Source: JAFALK01 sp036500605 (GTDB lineage: Bacteria > Pseudomonadota > Gammaproteobacteria > Burkholderiales > Burkholderiaceae_C). From it: a DNA stretch of 64,000 nucleotides. The DNA is taken from NCBI GenBank assembly GCA_036500605.1, contig DASYBU010000022.1, forward strand, positions 57,828-121,827, written 5' to 3'. The notes below the pieces were generated by a model. It was given only the letters and a program-made list of their open reading frames with translations, did no database searches and was not told the origin of the DNA. Of the stretch, positions 17,322 through 26,165 are shown in pieces. A program made the translations under genes and the position numbers. The first letter of the stretch is position 1, and each line of letters opens with the position of its first letter.

Positions 17322-19496
17322 ATGTCACTCGCGGCCGCATACTTCACGCCCATGACCGATGCGCCCCCTGCATCCACCGCCGCTTCCGCTGCCCCCGCCG
17401 TTCCTGCCTCGGAGACGCCACCCATCCGCCTGGACCGTCGCCAGCGCGATCGACGTCGGCCCTGGCTGTGGGCGCTGCTGCTGGCGCTGTTGCTGATCGC
17501 ACAAACCTCGCTGGTGGCGCTGACCTTGCGCTTCGAGAACATGCGCCGGCAGGAGTTCGTGGACAACCAGGTCAGCGCGGTGGCCGCGCGCTTCAAGCAG
17601 CTGGCGGGGCGCGATCTGCAAGGCATGCAGGGTCTGCTGTGGGTGGAACCCAGCGCGTCCCGCTGGCGCGACGACGCGGCCGAGCTGATGCGCCGCTTGC
17701 GGCCGCTGCTGCGCGTCGAGCAGCGCGACGCCAGGAATCAATTGCTCGACGCTGTGGCCTCGCCCTACAGCGCGCCGCTGTTCCCCGATACCGAGCGCCG
17801 CCAGTTCCAGACCGATCTGGAACTGGCCTGCGCCAACGCCCTGCGCCGCCAGGCCACGCCGCAATACTCGACCAGCTATTTCGTGCCCTACGGCAGCAGC
17901 GGCGAAGGCGTGGAGGTGATGGACCTGTGCCTGCCCAGGATCGAGGGCAACCAGGTGCGCGCCTATCTGGTGGCGACTGTCAGCTTGCCTGCGCTGTTAG
18001 AGGATTCGCTCACGCCGGAGCAGGCGCGCCGCCTCGAGTTCAGCTTCATCGACAGCGACGGCACCCGCCTCGCGCGCAGCGGCCTGGTGCGCGGCAGCGG
18101 CGTCTACAAGGCCGAGCGCCTGATCGAGCTGCCCGGCTTCAGCATGGTGCTCAAGGGCGATAGCGAGGCGGGCTCGCCGGGCTTGATCCCGGCGCTGTCC
18201 ACCGCCCTGGTGCTGGGCCTTTCGCTCGCGCTGTTCGCGGTGGTGTTGCTGCTCGCGCGCGACGGCCGCAAGCGTGCCTTTGCCGAACACCAGTTGGCAC
18301 AAGCACTGGCCTTCCGGCAGGCGATGGAGAACTCGCTGACCGCCGGCTTGCGCGCCCGCGACATGCGCGGCCGCATCACCTATGTCAACCAGGCCTTCTG
18401 TGCGATGGTGGGCTTCCAGCCCGACGAACTGCTGGGCCGTGGCCTGAGCCACGGCACCGAAGCGCCACCGCCGTACTGGCCGCCCGAGCATCTCGAGGAA
18501 TACCGCAAGCGACTGGTCGAGCGCAATGCCCAGGCCGGCGGCCCTTTCGACGAGGCCGATCCGCACCAGAGTTTCGAGACTGTCTACATGCGCGCCAACG
18601 GCGAGCGCTTCCCGGTGATGATCTTCGAGGCGCCGCTGCTCGATGCCGATGGCCGCCAGACCGGCTGGATGAGCGCCGTGCTCGACGTGACCGATCGCCA
18701 CCGCATGGAAGAACTGGCGCGCCAGCAGCAGGACCGCCTGCAAGCCTCGGCGCGCCTGGCCGCCGTGGGAGAGATGGCCTCTCTGCTCAGCCATGAAATC
18801 AACCAGCCGCTCGCCGCGATTGCCAGCTACGCCACGGCCGCGCTGAACCTGCTCGATCGTCGCAATGGTCGGGATGATCAGGATGGACACGGCGAGGACG
18901 AGCAGACCGCGACGATGGTGCGCGAGGCCAATGCTCGAATCGCCGAACAGGCCGAGCGCGCGGGTCGCGTCATCAAGAGCGTGCATGACTTCGTGCGCCG
19001 CCGCGAGCAGGCGCATGAAGCAGTGCAAGCCGATCAACTGATCGAGGCCGTGCTGCCGCTCGTGCGCATGCAGGCACGCAAGAGCAATGCACGCGTCTTC
19101 GTCGAATGCGCCGATCCTGCGCCCACCGTGCATTGCGACCGCACGCTGGTCGAACAGGTGCTGCTCAATCTGGCGCGCAACGCCATCCAGGCGATGGAGG
19201 CCGGCACGCCGCCCGGCGAGCGCGTGCTGGTTCTGCGCATCGCGCAAACCGCCCAGCGCTGGGTGGCCTTCTCCGTGCTCGATCGAGGCCCTGGCATCGC
19301 CGCCGATGTGGGCCGCAAGCTCTTCACGCCCTTCTTCACCACGCGCAAGGAAGGCATGGGCCTGGGCCTGTCGCTGTGCCGCACCGTGGTCGAGCAGCAC
19401 GGCGGCGCCATGGACTATCTCAACCGCGATGGCGGCGGATGCGAGTTTCGGTTTACGCTCCCGGCCAGCAACGAATCATCATCAGGAAACGCTTGA
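17322..19496 (+). CDS. PAS-domain sensor histidine kinase (DctS/DctB-like)
   Basis: This 724-residue kinase has a Pro/Ala-rich start, a membrane span near residues 47-67, a periplasmic sensor domain, a second span near 287-310, a PAS domain (about 325-470), a phospho-acceptor region with H491 (LLSHEINQPLAAIASYAT), and an ATPase domain (NARNAIQAM-type N box, DRGPGIA, GMGLGLSLC). The layout matches C4-dicarboxylate sensors DctS/DctB. Dicarboxylate sensing fits the neighbouring malic enzyme, but no dctPQM or dctA gene is nearby, so the ligand is inferred. Another ATG lies at 17352. Confidence 0.85.
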   Translation: MSLAAAYFTPMTDAPPASTAASAAPAVPASETPPIRLDRRQRDRRRPWLWALLLALLLIAQTSLVALTLRFENMRRQEFVDNQVSAVAARFKQLAGRDLQGMQGLLWVEPSASRWRDDAAELMRRLRPLLRVEQRDARNQLLDAVASPYSAPLFPDTERRQFQTDLELACANALRRQATPQYSTSYFVPYGSSGEGVEVMDLCLPRIEGNQVRAYLVATVSLPALLEDSLTPEQARRLEFSFIDSDGTRLARSGLVRGSGVYKAERLIELPGFSMVLKGDSEAGSPGLIPALSTALVLGLSLALFAVVLLLARDGRKRAFAEHQLAQALAFRQAMENSLTAGLRARDMRGRITYVNQAFCAMVGFQPDELLGRGLSHGTEAPPPYWPPEHLEEYRKRLVERNAQAGGPFDEADPHQSFETVYMRANGERFPVMIFEAPLLDADGRQTGWMSAVLDVTDRHRMEELARQQQDRLQASARLAAVGEMASLLSHEINQPLAAIASYATAALNLLDRRNGRDDQDGHGEDEQTATMVREANARIAEQAERAGRVIKSVHDFVRRREQAHEAVQADQLIEAVLPLVRMQARKSNARVFVECADPAPTVHCDRTLVEQVLLNLARNAIQAMEAGTPPGERVLVLRIAQTAQRWVAFSVLDRGPGIAADVGRKLFTPFFTTRKEGMGLGLSLCRTVVEQHGGAMDYLNRDGGGCEFRFTLPASNESSSGNA

Positions 19497-20134
19497 ACTC
19501 CCAAAGTCTCCCCATGGTCTATCTCGTCGACGATGAAGACGTGATGCGCGATGCACTGGGCTGGCTGCTGCGCTCGCGCCGCCTGCTCTGCGAAGGTTTT
19601 TCGAGCGCCGAGGCTTTTGAAGGCATGTTGGCGAACCTGCCGAACGGCGGGCGCGGTTGGCCCTCGGCGCCTTCGTGTCTCTTGCTTGACGTGCGCATGC
19701 CCGGCAAGAGCGGTCTCGCCTTGTTCGAGCAGTTGATCGAGCGTGGGCTGACCACCCAGATGCCGGTGATCTTCCTGACCGGTCACGGCGACGTGCCTAC
19801 CGCTGTGGCCTCGGTGCAGCGCGGCGCTTTTGATTTCTTCGAGAAGCCGTTTTCAGATAACGCCCTGGTCGATCGCATCGAGCAGGCGCTGCGTACGAGC
19901 GAGGCCGCCTTGATGGCTCGCGCCGAGGCTGAACAGCGTCAACGGCGTCTGGCTGAACTCACCGAACGTGAGCGCGAAGTCATGCAGCTCGTGGTGCAAG
20001 GCCTGCCCAACAAGCTGATCGCCGACCAGCTCAATATCAGCGTGCGCACGGTCGAGGTTCACCGCGCCCGTGTGTTTGAAAAGATGAATGTGAAGTCGGC
20101 CGTCGAGCTGGCGAACCTCGTCAAGTCGAGCTGA
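19493..20134 (+). CDS. FixJ/DctR-type response regulator (TTG start)
   Basis: The receiver domain (VYLVDDEDVMRDALGWLL) has phospho-acceptor D66, and a LuxR/FixJ helix-turn-helix (LTEREREVMQLVVQGLPNKL) ends the protein. I start it at TTG 19493, giving 213 residues: this codon overlaps the kinase stop (TTGA) and has AGGA 5 bp upstream. The ATG at 19514 has no ribosome site. It is the partner of the preceding kinase. As in DctR or FixJ, phosphorylation should activate transcription from sigma-70 promoters. thiL follows after 14 bp. Confidence 0.88.
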   Translation: MNSQSLPMVYLVDDEDVMRDALGWLLRSRRLLCEGFSSAEAFEGMLANLPNGGRGWPSAPSCLLLDVRMPGKSGLALFEQLIERGLTTQMPVIFLTGHGDVPTAVASVQRGAFDFFEKPFSDNALVDRIEQALRTSEAALMARAEAEQRQRRLAELTEREREVMQLVVQGLPNKLIADQLNISVRTVEVHRARVFEKMNVKSAVELANLVKSS

Positions 20135-20148
20135 CCGACAATTCATCC

Positions 20149-21111
20149 ATGGGTGAATTCGATCTGATCGGGCGTTTCTTCGAGCGCCCCCACCATTCCA
20201 ACGCGGGCGTCGATGTCGGCATCGGCGACGACTGCGCCGTGCTGCAGCCCACGCCGGGCCGGCAATGGCTGGTCTCGAGCGACATGCTGGTCGAGGGCCG
20301 GCACTTCCTCTCAACCATAGCGCCTGAGCGCCTGGGCCACAAGGCGCTGGCGGTCAATCTGTCCGATCTCGCAGCCTGTGGCGCCACGCCGCGTGCTTTT
20401 ACGCTTGCGCTCGCACTGCCGCATGTCGATGAGTCCTGGCTGGCGGGTTTTTCAAAAGGCATGTTCGCCTTGGCCGATGCGCACGGCATCGCCCTGGTCG
20501 GTGGCGATACGACGCAAGGCCCGCTCAATCTGTGCATCACGGTGATGGGCGAGGTGCCGCAGGGGCAGGCGCTGTTGCGCTCCGGGGCTTGCGCTGAAGA
20601 TGATGTTTATGTCTCGGGCACGCCGGGCGATGCGCGCTTGGCGCTCGAGGTGTTCCGCGGGCGCCTGAGCTTGTCTGCCGAGCATTTCGAGCAGGCGCGG
20701 CAAGCGATGGAGTGCCCCCAGCCTCGCGTGGTGCTGGGTCAAGCCTTGCGCGGCATCGCGACCAGCGCGATCGATGTGTCCGATGGCCTGCTCGGCGATC
20801 TCGCCCACATTCTGCGCCGCTCGAAAGTCGGCGCCACGTTGCAAGCCGACGAGCTGCCGAAAAGCGCGCTGATGAACGCGCAGCCGCTCGACATCCGCCG
20901 CGAGATGGGCCTGGCCGGTGGCGACGATTACGAGCTGGTCTTCACCGCGCCGCAAGCCAGGCGCGAAGCCGTGCAAGAGGCCGCAGCGAGAGCTAACACC
21001 CCAGTCACACGCATCGGCCGCATCGAGCGCGAACCCGGCCTGCGCCTGTTCGACGCGCAGGGCGCAGCGCTCGCCAACACCTTCGCCAGCTTCGACCACT
21101 TCAAATCATGA
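20149..21111 (+). CDS. thiL: Thiamine-monophosphate kinase
   Basis: ThiL uses ATP to phosphorylate thiamine monophosphate to the active cofactor thiamine diphosphate. The 320-residue protein shows the family marks: GVDVGIGDDCAVLQP, the SSDMLVEGRHF metal/ATP segment, NLSDLAACGATPRAF, LVGGDTTQGPLN, and TSAIDVSDGLLGDLAHI. Length is usual. It is followed by pgpA with a 4-bp overlap, a common pairing in proteobacteria. Being only 14 bp after the response regulator, it is probably co-transcribed with it. Confidence 0.95.
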   Translation: MGEFDLIGRFFERPHHSNAGVDVGIGDDCAVLQPTPGRQWLVSSDMLVEGRHFLSTIAPERLGHKALAVNLSDLAACGATPRAFTLALALPHVDESWLAGFSKGMFALADAHGIALVGGDTTQGPLNLCITVMGEVPQGQALLRSGACAEDDVYVSGTPGDARLALEVFRGRLSLSAEHFEQARQAMECPQPRVVLGQALRGIATSAIDVSDGLLGDLAHILRRSKVGATLQADELPKSALMNAQPLDIRREMGLAGGDDYELVFTAPQARREAVQEAAARANTPVTRIGRIEREPGLRLFDAQGAALANTFASFDHFKS

Positions 21112-21656
21112 ACGCTCCAGACCCAGCGCCCGTGCGCGCGACCGCCCGCTTCATGTGGCCGCATCCCGCGCACTGGATCGCGCTCGGCTTTGGCAGCGGC
21201 CTCTCGCCCAAGGCGCCCGGCACCGTTGGCACCTTGTGGGCGTGGGCGAGCTGGTGGGTCATCCATCCCTGGCTTGACGACACGGGTTGGGCGGCGTTGC
21301 TGATCGGCGGCACCTTGGTCGGCTGGTGGGCCTGCACCGTCACGGCGCGCAACATGAACACGCCCGATCCCGGCGCTGTCGTCTGGGACGAGATCCTCGC
21401 CTTCTGGCTGATGCTGTGGCTGATCGCGCCGGCGGGCTGGCTCGGCCAGTTGATCGCCTTCGCGCTGTTCCGCTTCTTTGATGCGGTCAAGCCGGGCCCG
21501 GTGCGCTGGGCCGATCAGCTGTTCAAGGGCGAGCGCGGCGCGCCGGTCAGTTGGGCGCAGGGCTTTGGCATCATGCTCGACGACTTCGTGGCAGCTGGCT
21601 GCGCGCTGCTGTGCATTGCGCTGTGGCGCGTCGCGGTGAGCTGGCTGGGGTGGTGA
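21108..21656 (+). CDS. pgpA: Phosphatidylglycerophosphatase A
   Basis: PgpA removes phosphate from phosphatidylglycerophosphate to make phosphatidylglycerol in the inner membrane. The 182-residue protein has the typical opening GFGSGLSPKAPGTVGTLWAW and the acidic motif VVWDEILAFWLML, plus three to four hydrophobic spans and the RFFDAVKPGPVRWAD segment. Its start overlaps thiL (ATGA). It ends next to the stop of a convergent gene with no space between them. Confidence 0.95.
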   Translation: MNAPDPAPVRATARFMWPHPAHWIALGFGSGLSPKAPGTVGTLWAWASWWVIHPWLDDTGWAALLIGGTLVGWWACTVTARNMNTPDPGAVVWDEILAFWLMLWLIAPAGWLGQLIAFALFRFFDAVKPGPVRWADQLFKGERGAPVSWAQGFGIMLDDFVAAGCALLCIALWRVAVSWLGW

Positions 21657-24062
21657 TCAGAGCAGGCCGCTCAGCACCGTGTCGGGCATATCGCTGCCCA
21701 GTTCGGGCAACTGCCAGCCCGCCATCCAGGGCAGGAACTGGTCGTAGGGCATCGGCTTGCCCATGAAGTAACCCTGTCCTTCATCGCAACCCAGGGCCGC
21801 GAGCAGCTTCCAGGCCTTGGCGGTTTCCACGCCTTCGGCGACGACGGTCAGGCCCAGGTTGTGGGCCAGTTCGATGGTCGAGCGCACGATCTTGGCGTCG
21901 TCGATGTCGGCCTCCATCGCCATCACGAAACTCTTGTCGATCTTGAGCTCGTTGACGGGCAGGCGCTTCAGGTAGGCGAGCGAGGAATAGCCGGTGCCGA
22001 AGTCGTCGATCGAGAGCTTGAAACCCATCGCGCTCAGGTGCTCCAGCGTGGTCTGCGCACGCTGCGGGTCGTCCATGATCGCGCTCTCGGTGATCTCGAG
22101 ACACAGCGCCATCGGCTCGACCTCGTAGTCGAAGATCAGCGCGGCAATTTTCTGCGGCAGGTCCTGGTCGAGCAGGTCGCGCGTCGAGAGGTTGACCGAG
22201 ATGCGCAGGCGCACGCCGCCATCGGCCAGCTCGCGCCAGGCGCGTGCGGCAGCGCCGAGCACCCAGGCGCTCAGATTGCGGATGAAGCCGGTCTGTTCGG
22301 CAAACGGTACGAACTGCATCGGCGGCACCAGGCCGCGCTGCGGATGCTGCCAGCGCACCAGCGCCTCGGCGCCGACCACGAGGCCGGTCTTGATGTCGAT
22401 CTTCGGCTGCAGGTACAGGCGCAGCTCGTTGTCGTCGATCGCGCGGCGCAGGTCCGACAGCAGCGAGAGCGATTCCTGGCTGCCTGCATCAAGCTCGGCG
22501 GTGTAGACCAGGAAGCCGCACTGGCGCTGCTTGGCCGCATACATGGCCAGCTCGGCGCGCACCAGCAATTGCGCGGCCTCGCCGCCATGCTGCGGATACA
22601 GCGCGATGCCCACGCCGGCGGACAGGTCCACCGTGTGAACGTCGATGCGCAGCGGCTTCTGGAAGTCGAGCAGGATGTCCTGCGCCATGCGGATCGCAAT
22701 GGACTCATCCGCGTGCTCGAGCAGCAAGGCGAATTCATCGCCGGCCAGCCGCGCCAGCAGGGCGCGCCGGCTGTTGCACAAGGCTTGCAAGCGCTCCGCC
22801 ACGCCAACCAGCAGCGAGTCGCCGAACTCCTGGCCCAGCACATCGTTGACGTGCTTGAAGCGGTCCAGATCGAGCATCAGCACGGCCAGCGGTCGGCCGA
22901 TGGCGAGTTGCTCTTCAAGCCGCGCGCGGAACTGCGCGCGGTTGGGCAAGCCGGTCAGTTCATCCCAATAGGCCAGCCGGTCGACCTTGGCGATCTGCGC
23001 GCGAATGCCCTGGCGCATCGATTCAAACGCCACCGCCAGATCGCCGATCTCATCGGGCGACTGGCGCACGATCGGCACGCCGTAGTCGCCTTGCCCCAGC
23101 TTCTCGGCCGAGGTGCGCAGCGTCTTCAGCGGGCCGCTGATGCGCCGCGCCAGCAATACCGAGAGCACGGCGAAGATCGCCGCGCCGAGCAGTGTCAGTG
23201 CCAGCAGGATCAGCTGAAGATTGACGAAGGGCGCCACCGCCGAGTCGTACGAGCGCAGCAGCACGATGCCCAGCTCGGGCGCTTTGCTCCCCGCGGCTTG
23301 CGGCAGCGACAGCAGCCGGCCGCGCCAGCGCTCGCCGGCCACTTCGGCGTGGAAGATGTCGCGGCTGTCGGGCGCTTGCGCGGAGAGTGACGCGGCGTTG
23401 TCGGCGTCGGTCAGGCTGTTGAAAAGCGGAACCCAGCGGTCGTGCTCGCGCCGGACGACGATGCCTTGCAGGTCCGACAGCGTCTTGAGGTCATTGAGCG
23501 CCTCGCCGTTGGCCAGGAAGCCCATCATGATCCAGCCCACGGGCGCCGGCGTGCGCACCGGCACCGCCACCACCTGGTAGACGCGGCCATCGAGCTGCGT
23601 GACCTGCAACTCGTCCTCGAGCTGCGAGGGCGGCGTGGCGACGGTCTTCTGCTTCAGGAACTGGGCAAAGCTGCCGGCATCGGCACGCGTGGCTGCCACC
23701 AGCTTCAGATCGTTGTTGAAGTACGCGACCACGCTGGCGCCGATGCGGTCGCCCTGGTTGCGCAGCGCGTCCTGGATCGTCTCCACGGTGCCGGCCTCGG
23801 CCAGCGGCAGGCCCACGGCCTGTTTGAAACCATAGTCCTGGGCCAGCAGCACGGCCGCGTCGGCGCGCTTCTCGGCCTGTTGCAGCAGCAGCCGGCGCAG
23901 CACGCGCTCGCCGGTCTTGAGCTCGGCCGCGATCGAGTTCTCGGCATTGCTGCCGATCACGCTGCGGATGAAGAAGAAGCTCGACAGCTGGACGCCGAGC
24001 AGCAAGCTCAGGAACAGCGCGACGATGCGCGCTTCGAGTCGACGCGGCGTCGCGAGCTTCAT
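21657..24062 (-). CDS. Membrane GGDEF-EAL cyclic-di-GMP protein
   Basis: The 801-residue protein has an N-terminal span (about 13-32), a periplasmic Cache-like sensor domain, a second span near 278-302, HAMP, then GGDEF and EAL domains. The cyclase motif reads AGDEF, so the first Gly is changed; the EAL motif is GAEALVRWQHP and later EAL residues (ITESAIMDD, IDDFGTGYSSLAYLKRLP, KIDKSFV) are intact. Phosphodiesterase activity is therefore likely and cyclase activity is less sure. Its start overlaps the stop of the next upstream gene. It should change c-di-GMP levels in response to a periplasmic signal. Confidence 0.9.
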   Translation of the reverse strand: MKLATPRRLEARIVALFLSLLLGVQLSSFFFIRSVIGSNAENSIAAELKTGERVLRRLLLQQAEKRADAAVLLAQDYGFKQAVGLPLAEAGTVETIQDALRNQGDRIGASVVAYFNNDLKLVAATRADAGSFAQFLKQKTVATPPSQLEDELQVTQLDGRVYQVVAVPVRTPAPVGWIMMGFLANGEALNDLKTLSDLQGIVVRREHDRWVPLFNSLTDADNAASLSAQAPDSRDIFHAEVAGERWRGRLLSLPQAAGSKAPELGIVLLRSYDSAVAPFVNLQLILLALTLLGAAIFAVLSVLLARRISGPLKTLRTSAEKLGQGDYGVPIVRQSPDEIGDLAVAFESMRQGIRAQIAKVDRLAYWDELTGLPNRAQFRARLEEQLAIGRPLAVLMLDLDRFKHVNDVLGQEFGDSLLVGVAERLQALCNSRRALLARLAGDEFALLLEHADESIAIRMAQDILLDFQKPLRIDVHTVDLSAGVGIALYPQHGGEAAQLLVRAELAMYAAKQRQCGFLVYTAELDAGSQESLSLLSDLRRAIDDNELRLYLQPKIDIKTGLVVGAEALVRWQHPQRGLVPPMQFVPFAEQTGFIRNLSAWVLGAAARAWRELADGGVRLRISVNLSTRDLLDQDLPQKIAALIFDYEVEPMALCLEITESAIMDDPQRAQTTLEHLSAMGFKLSIDDFGTGYSSLAYLKRLPVNELKIDKSFVMAMEADIDDAKIVRSTIELAHNLGLTVVAEGVETAKAWKLLAALGCDEGQGYFMGKPMPYDQFLPWMAGWQLPELGSDMPDTVLSGLL

Positions 24063-24649
24063 TCGCTGATCGTCACCGTGGTGCTGCCGGCGGCATCGGT
24101 CGTGATGCTCAAGGGCTGGGTCTGCAAGGCGGGCGCGTTCATCTGTTCATGCCAGACCTGGAGCACATGTTCGCCGGCCGGCAGATCAAGGCGCGCGGTG
24201 CCGCTCGTATCGGTGCGCGCGAACAGCGGCGTGTCCACCACCACGATATGGGCGCTCATGCGGTCGTGGATATTGCAGCCCAGCGTGGCCACGCCAGGCT
24301 TGTCAAACGTGACGGGCGTGCTGCTGCCGGCATAGAGCTTGAGCTCGAAGACCTTGATCGGCGAGAAGGAATAGACCTGATGGCGCACCGTGTCCTGGTT
24401 CGGGAAGCTGACCTGAGTGCCCGTCTGCACGACCAGCAACTGCGGCACGAACTGGCGGTCCTTCTGGGCCATCGCGGCGGTCGCGGTCGTGGTCTTGAGC
24501 GGCTTGCCGCGCACCTGCACAGCCACCACGGCGTCTGTGAGAGGCTTGCCGGCGGCATCGCGGACGACGATCGCCCAGGGCGCCGCCTGCACCTGTGATC
24601 CCAACATCATCAGCAGTGCAAAGCTCAGTGCAAGGCGCAAGTTCGGCAT
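24059..24649 (-). CDS. Cupredoxin-like (methylamine-utilization-type) periplasmic protein
   Basis: This 196-residue protein has a signal peptide ending at VQA and a plastocyanin-like core. Possible copper ligands are the His in TVRHQVYSF, then Cys and His in GVATLGCNIHDRM with the following Met, the usual cupredoxin order. Such proteins are often labelled methylamine utilization proteins, but no methylamine genes are nearby. It overlaps the GGDEF-EAL gene by 4 bp, so the two are likely made together. It may carry electrons or sense copper/redox state for the membrane protein; this is inference. Confidence 0.75.
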   Translation of the reverse strand: MPNLRLALSFALLMMLGSQVQAAPWAIVVRDAAGKPLTDAVVAVQVRGKPLKTTTATAAMAQKDRQFVPQLLVVQTGTQVSFPNQDTVRHQVYSFSPIKVFELKLYAGSSTPVTFDKPGVATLGCNIHDRMSAHIVVVDTPLFARTDTSGTARLDLPAGEHVLQVWHEQMNAPALQTQPLSITTDAAGSTTVTISE

Positions 24650-24672
24650 GCCGCTAGGTCTTTCGGAAGTCT

Positions 24673-25110
24673 TCAGGGGTGGGCAACGATATCGCGCTTC
24701 ATCGGCGCCATCAGCTTCAGCAGCTCATTCTTGGCGCCGACATTCACATGAGCAGCGTCCAGTTCCTCGCGCAGGATATCGACCATCGCATCGTATTCAG
24801 AAGGCTGGATCTTCAGGTCGTGATGGGCTTTCTCCATCGTGTCGCCCTCGTAGCGGCAACCGCCGTCTGAGATGGCGCAGATGTGCTGGGCCAGGCTCTT
24901 GTGCAGCGTGGTGAGCTTGATGCCGTCAAAGCTGCGCATGGTGCGCGGGTCATGCGCGGCGCGCTCCAGCGTCTTTCCGGTCACTTCAAACACCACGGGC
25001 TCGCCGCCCAGTCGCTCGTACAGCGTTCCGCTCGGCGCAGCCGCGCAAGCCGCGATGGCGACGCAAGCCGCCAACAGTGCAATGCGCATTAGTTGTTTGA
25101 ACATGGGCAT
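24673..25110 (-). CDS. Group 1 truncated hemoglobin with lipoprotein signal
   Basis: The 145-residue protein starts with a lipoprotein signal (VAIAAC near residue 22) and continues with a globin fold: LYERLGGEPVVFEVTGKTLE, then the helix with KLTTLHKSLAQHICAISDGGC, where a His near the middle is the likely heme ligand, and KAHHDLKIQPSEYDAMV. Cytoplasmic truncated globins bind oxygen or NO. A membrane-anchored periplasmic form is less usual. It lies 23 bp upstream of the cupredoxin-like gene on the same strand, so a shared redox role is plausible. Confidence 0.85.
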   Translation of the reverse strand: MPMFKQLMRIALLAACVAIAACAAAPSGTLYERLGGEPVVFEVTGKTLERAAHDPRTMRSFDGIKLTTLHKSLAQHICAISDGGCRYEGDTMEKAHHDLKIQPSEYDAMVDILREELDAAHVNVGAKNELLKLMAPMKRDIVAHP

Positions 25111-25235
25111 TTCAATCGCAGTCCATAGAAGTAACGGGTCAGTTCAGCGGCATCGGCCGCAGAATCAGGCCGGCCCGGTGCACCGACCAGCACTGTATCG
25201 CCATGACTGGCAGCGACTGAAGTGATATTCAAGCA

Positions 25236-26108
25236 ATGAAGACCAAAACAGCACTGATTTCTCGTTTCGGTCCCGTCCTGGTCTTGCTGGCCCTCGCGCC
25301 GTGTGGCGCATTTGCCGGAGACCGCGTGCTCGCCTCCTCCGGCGTGACCGAGGTCGAGGGCTCTGCCGGCGGCGGGCTGGGCCCTTGGGCAGTGATCGCC
25401 GGCCAGGGCAGTCGCGACCAGATCGGGGCTTCGGTGTCGGCCACCGAGGTGCACACGCGCGGCGGATACACGCTGGAAACAAAAGGGGCGGCGCTGGGCC
25501 TTTACGACACGGTCGAGCTCTCGGTCTCGCAATGGCGATTCGGCCTCTCCGACACCGTGCCGGGCATGAGCCTGCACATGAACGTGTTCGGCCTCAAATG
25601 GCGTGTGCTCGGCGATGCCGTGTTTGACGCCGACAGCTGGCAGCCGCAGGTCTCCGTCGGCGTGCAGTACAAGCGCAACACCGACATGTTCGTGCCCAAG
25701 CTCCTGGGTGCCCGCCATGCCAGCGACGCCGAGCCCTATGTGGCCATGACCAAGCTCTGGTTCGGCGCGGCGGGTGGCTACAACCTGCTGACCAACCTCA
25801 CGCTGCGCGCCACGCGCGCCAGCCAGATGGGACTGCTCGGCTTTGGTGGCGATCGCAGTGACAGCCGCCACATCGAGCCCGAAGCCTCCATCGCCGTGTT
25901 GCCACGCGACAACCTCGCCGTGGGCATCGAATACCGCGGCAAGCCCAGTGTCCTCAGCGCTGCGCCAGAGACGCGCGCCGCCGATCTGTTCGTGGCTTGG
26001 TGGCCGATGCGCCACCTCAGCATCACCGCTGCCTGGCTCGATCTGGGGCAGATTGCCAACAAGACCGCGCAGCGCAGCAGCTACGTATCGGTTCAGGCGC
26101 AGTTCTAG
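25236..26108 (+). CDS. DUF3034 family outer-membrane-like protein
   Basis: This 290-residue protein has a signal peptide (MKTKTALISRFGPVLVLLAL onward, cleaved after AFA). Many alternating hydrophobic strands (GGYTLETKGAALGLYDTVEL; LKWRVLGDAVF) end in YVSVQAQF, a barrel-like terminus. It belongs to DUF3034, of unknown function, found in betaproteobacteria. It is divergent from the globin-cupredoxin-GGDEF/EAL operon. I recall the same gene set side by side in related genomes, so it may serve the same process. Confidence 0.75.
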   Translation: MKTKTALISRFGPVLVLLALAPCGAFAGDRVLASSGVTEVEGSAGGGLGPWAVIAGQGSRDQIGASVSATEVHTRGGYTLETKGAALGLYDTVELSVSQWRFGLSDTVPGMSLHMNVFGLKWRVLGDAVFDADSWQPQVSVGVQYKRNTDMFVPKLLGARHASDAEPYVAMTKLWFGAAGGYNLLTNLTLRATRASQMGLLGFGGDRSDSRHIEPEASIAVLPRDNLAVGIEYRGKPSVLSAAPETRAADLFVAWWPMRHLSITAAWLDLGQIANKTAQRSSYVSVQAQF

Positions 26109-26165
26109 TACGCTTGTCTCGTTGCGCTTTTTCTTTCTTTGGCGCGTTGCACAAAGGGGCCGGGC

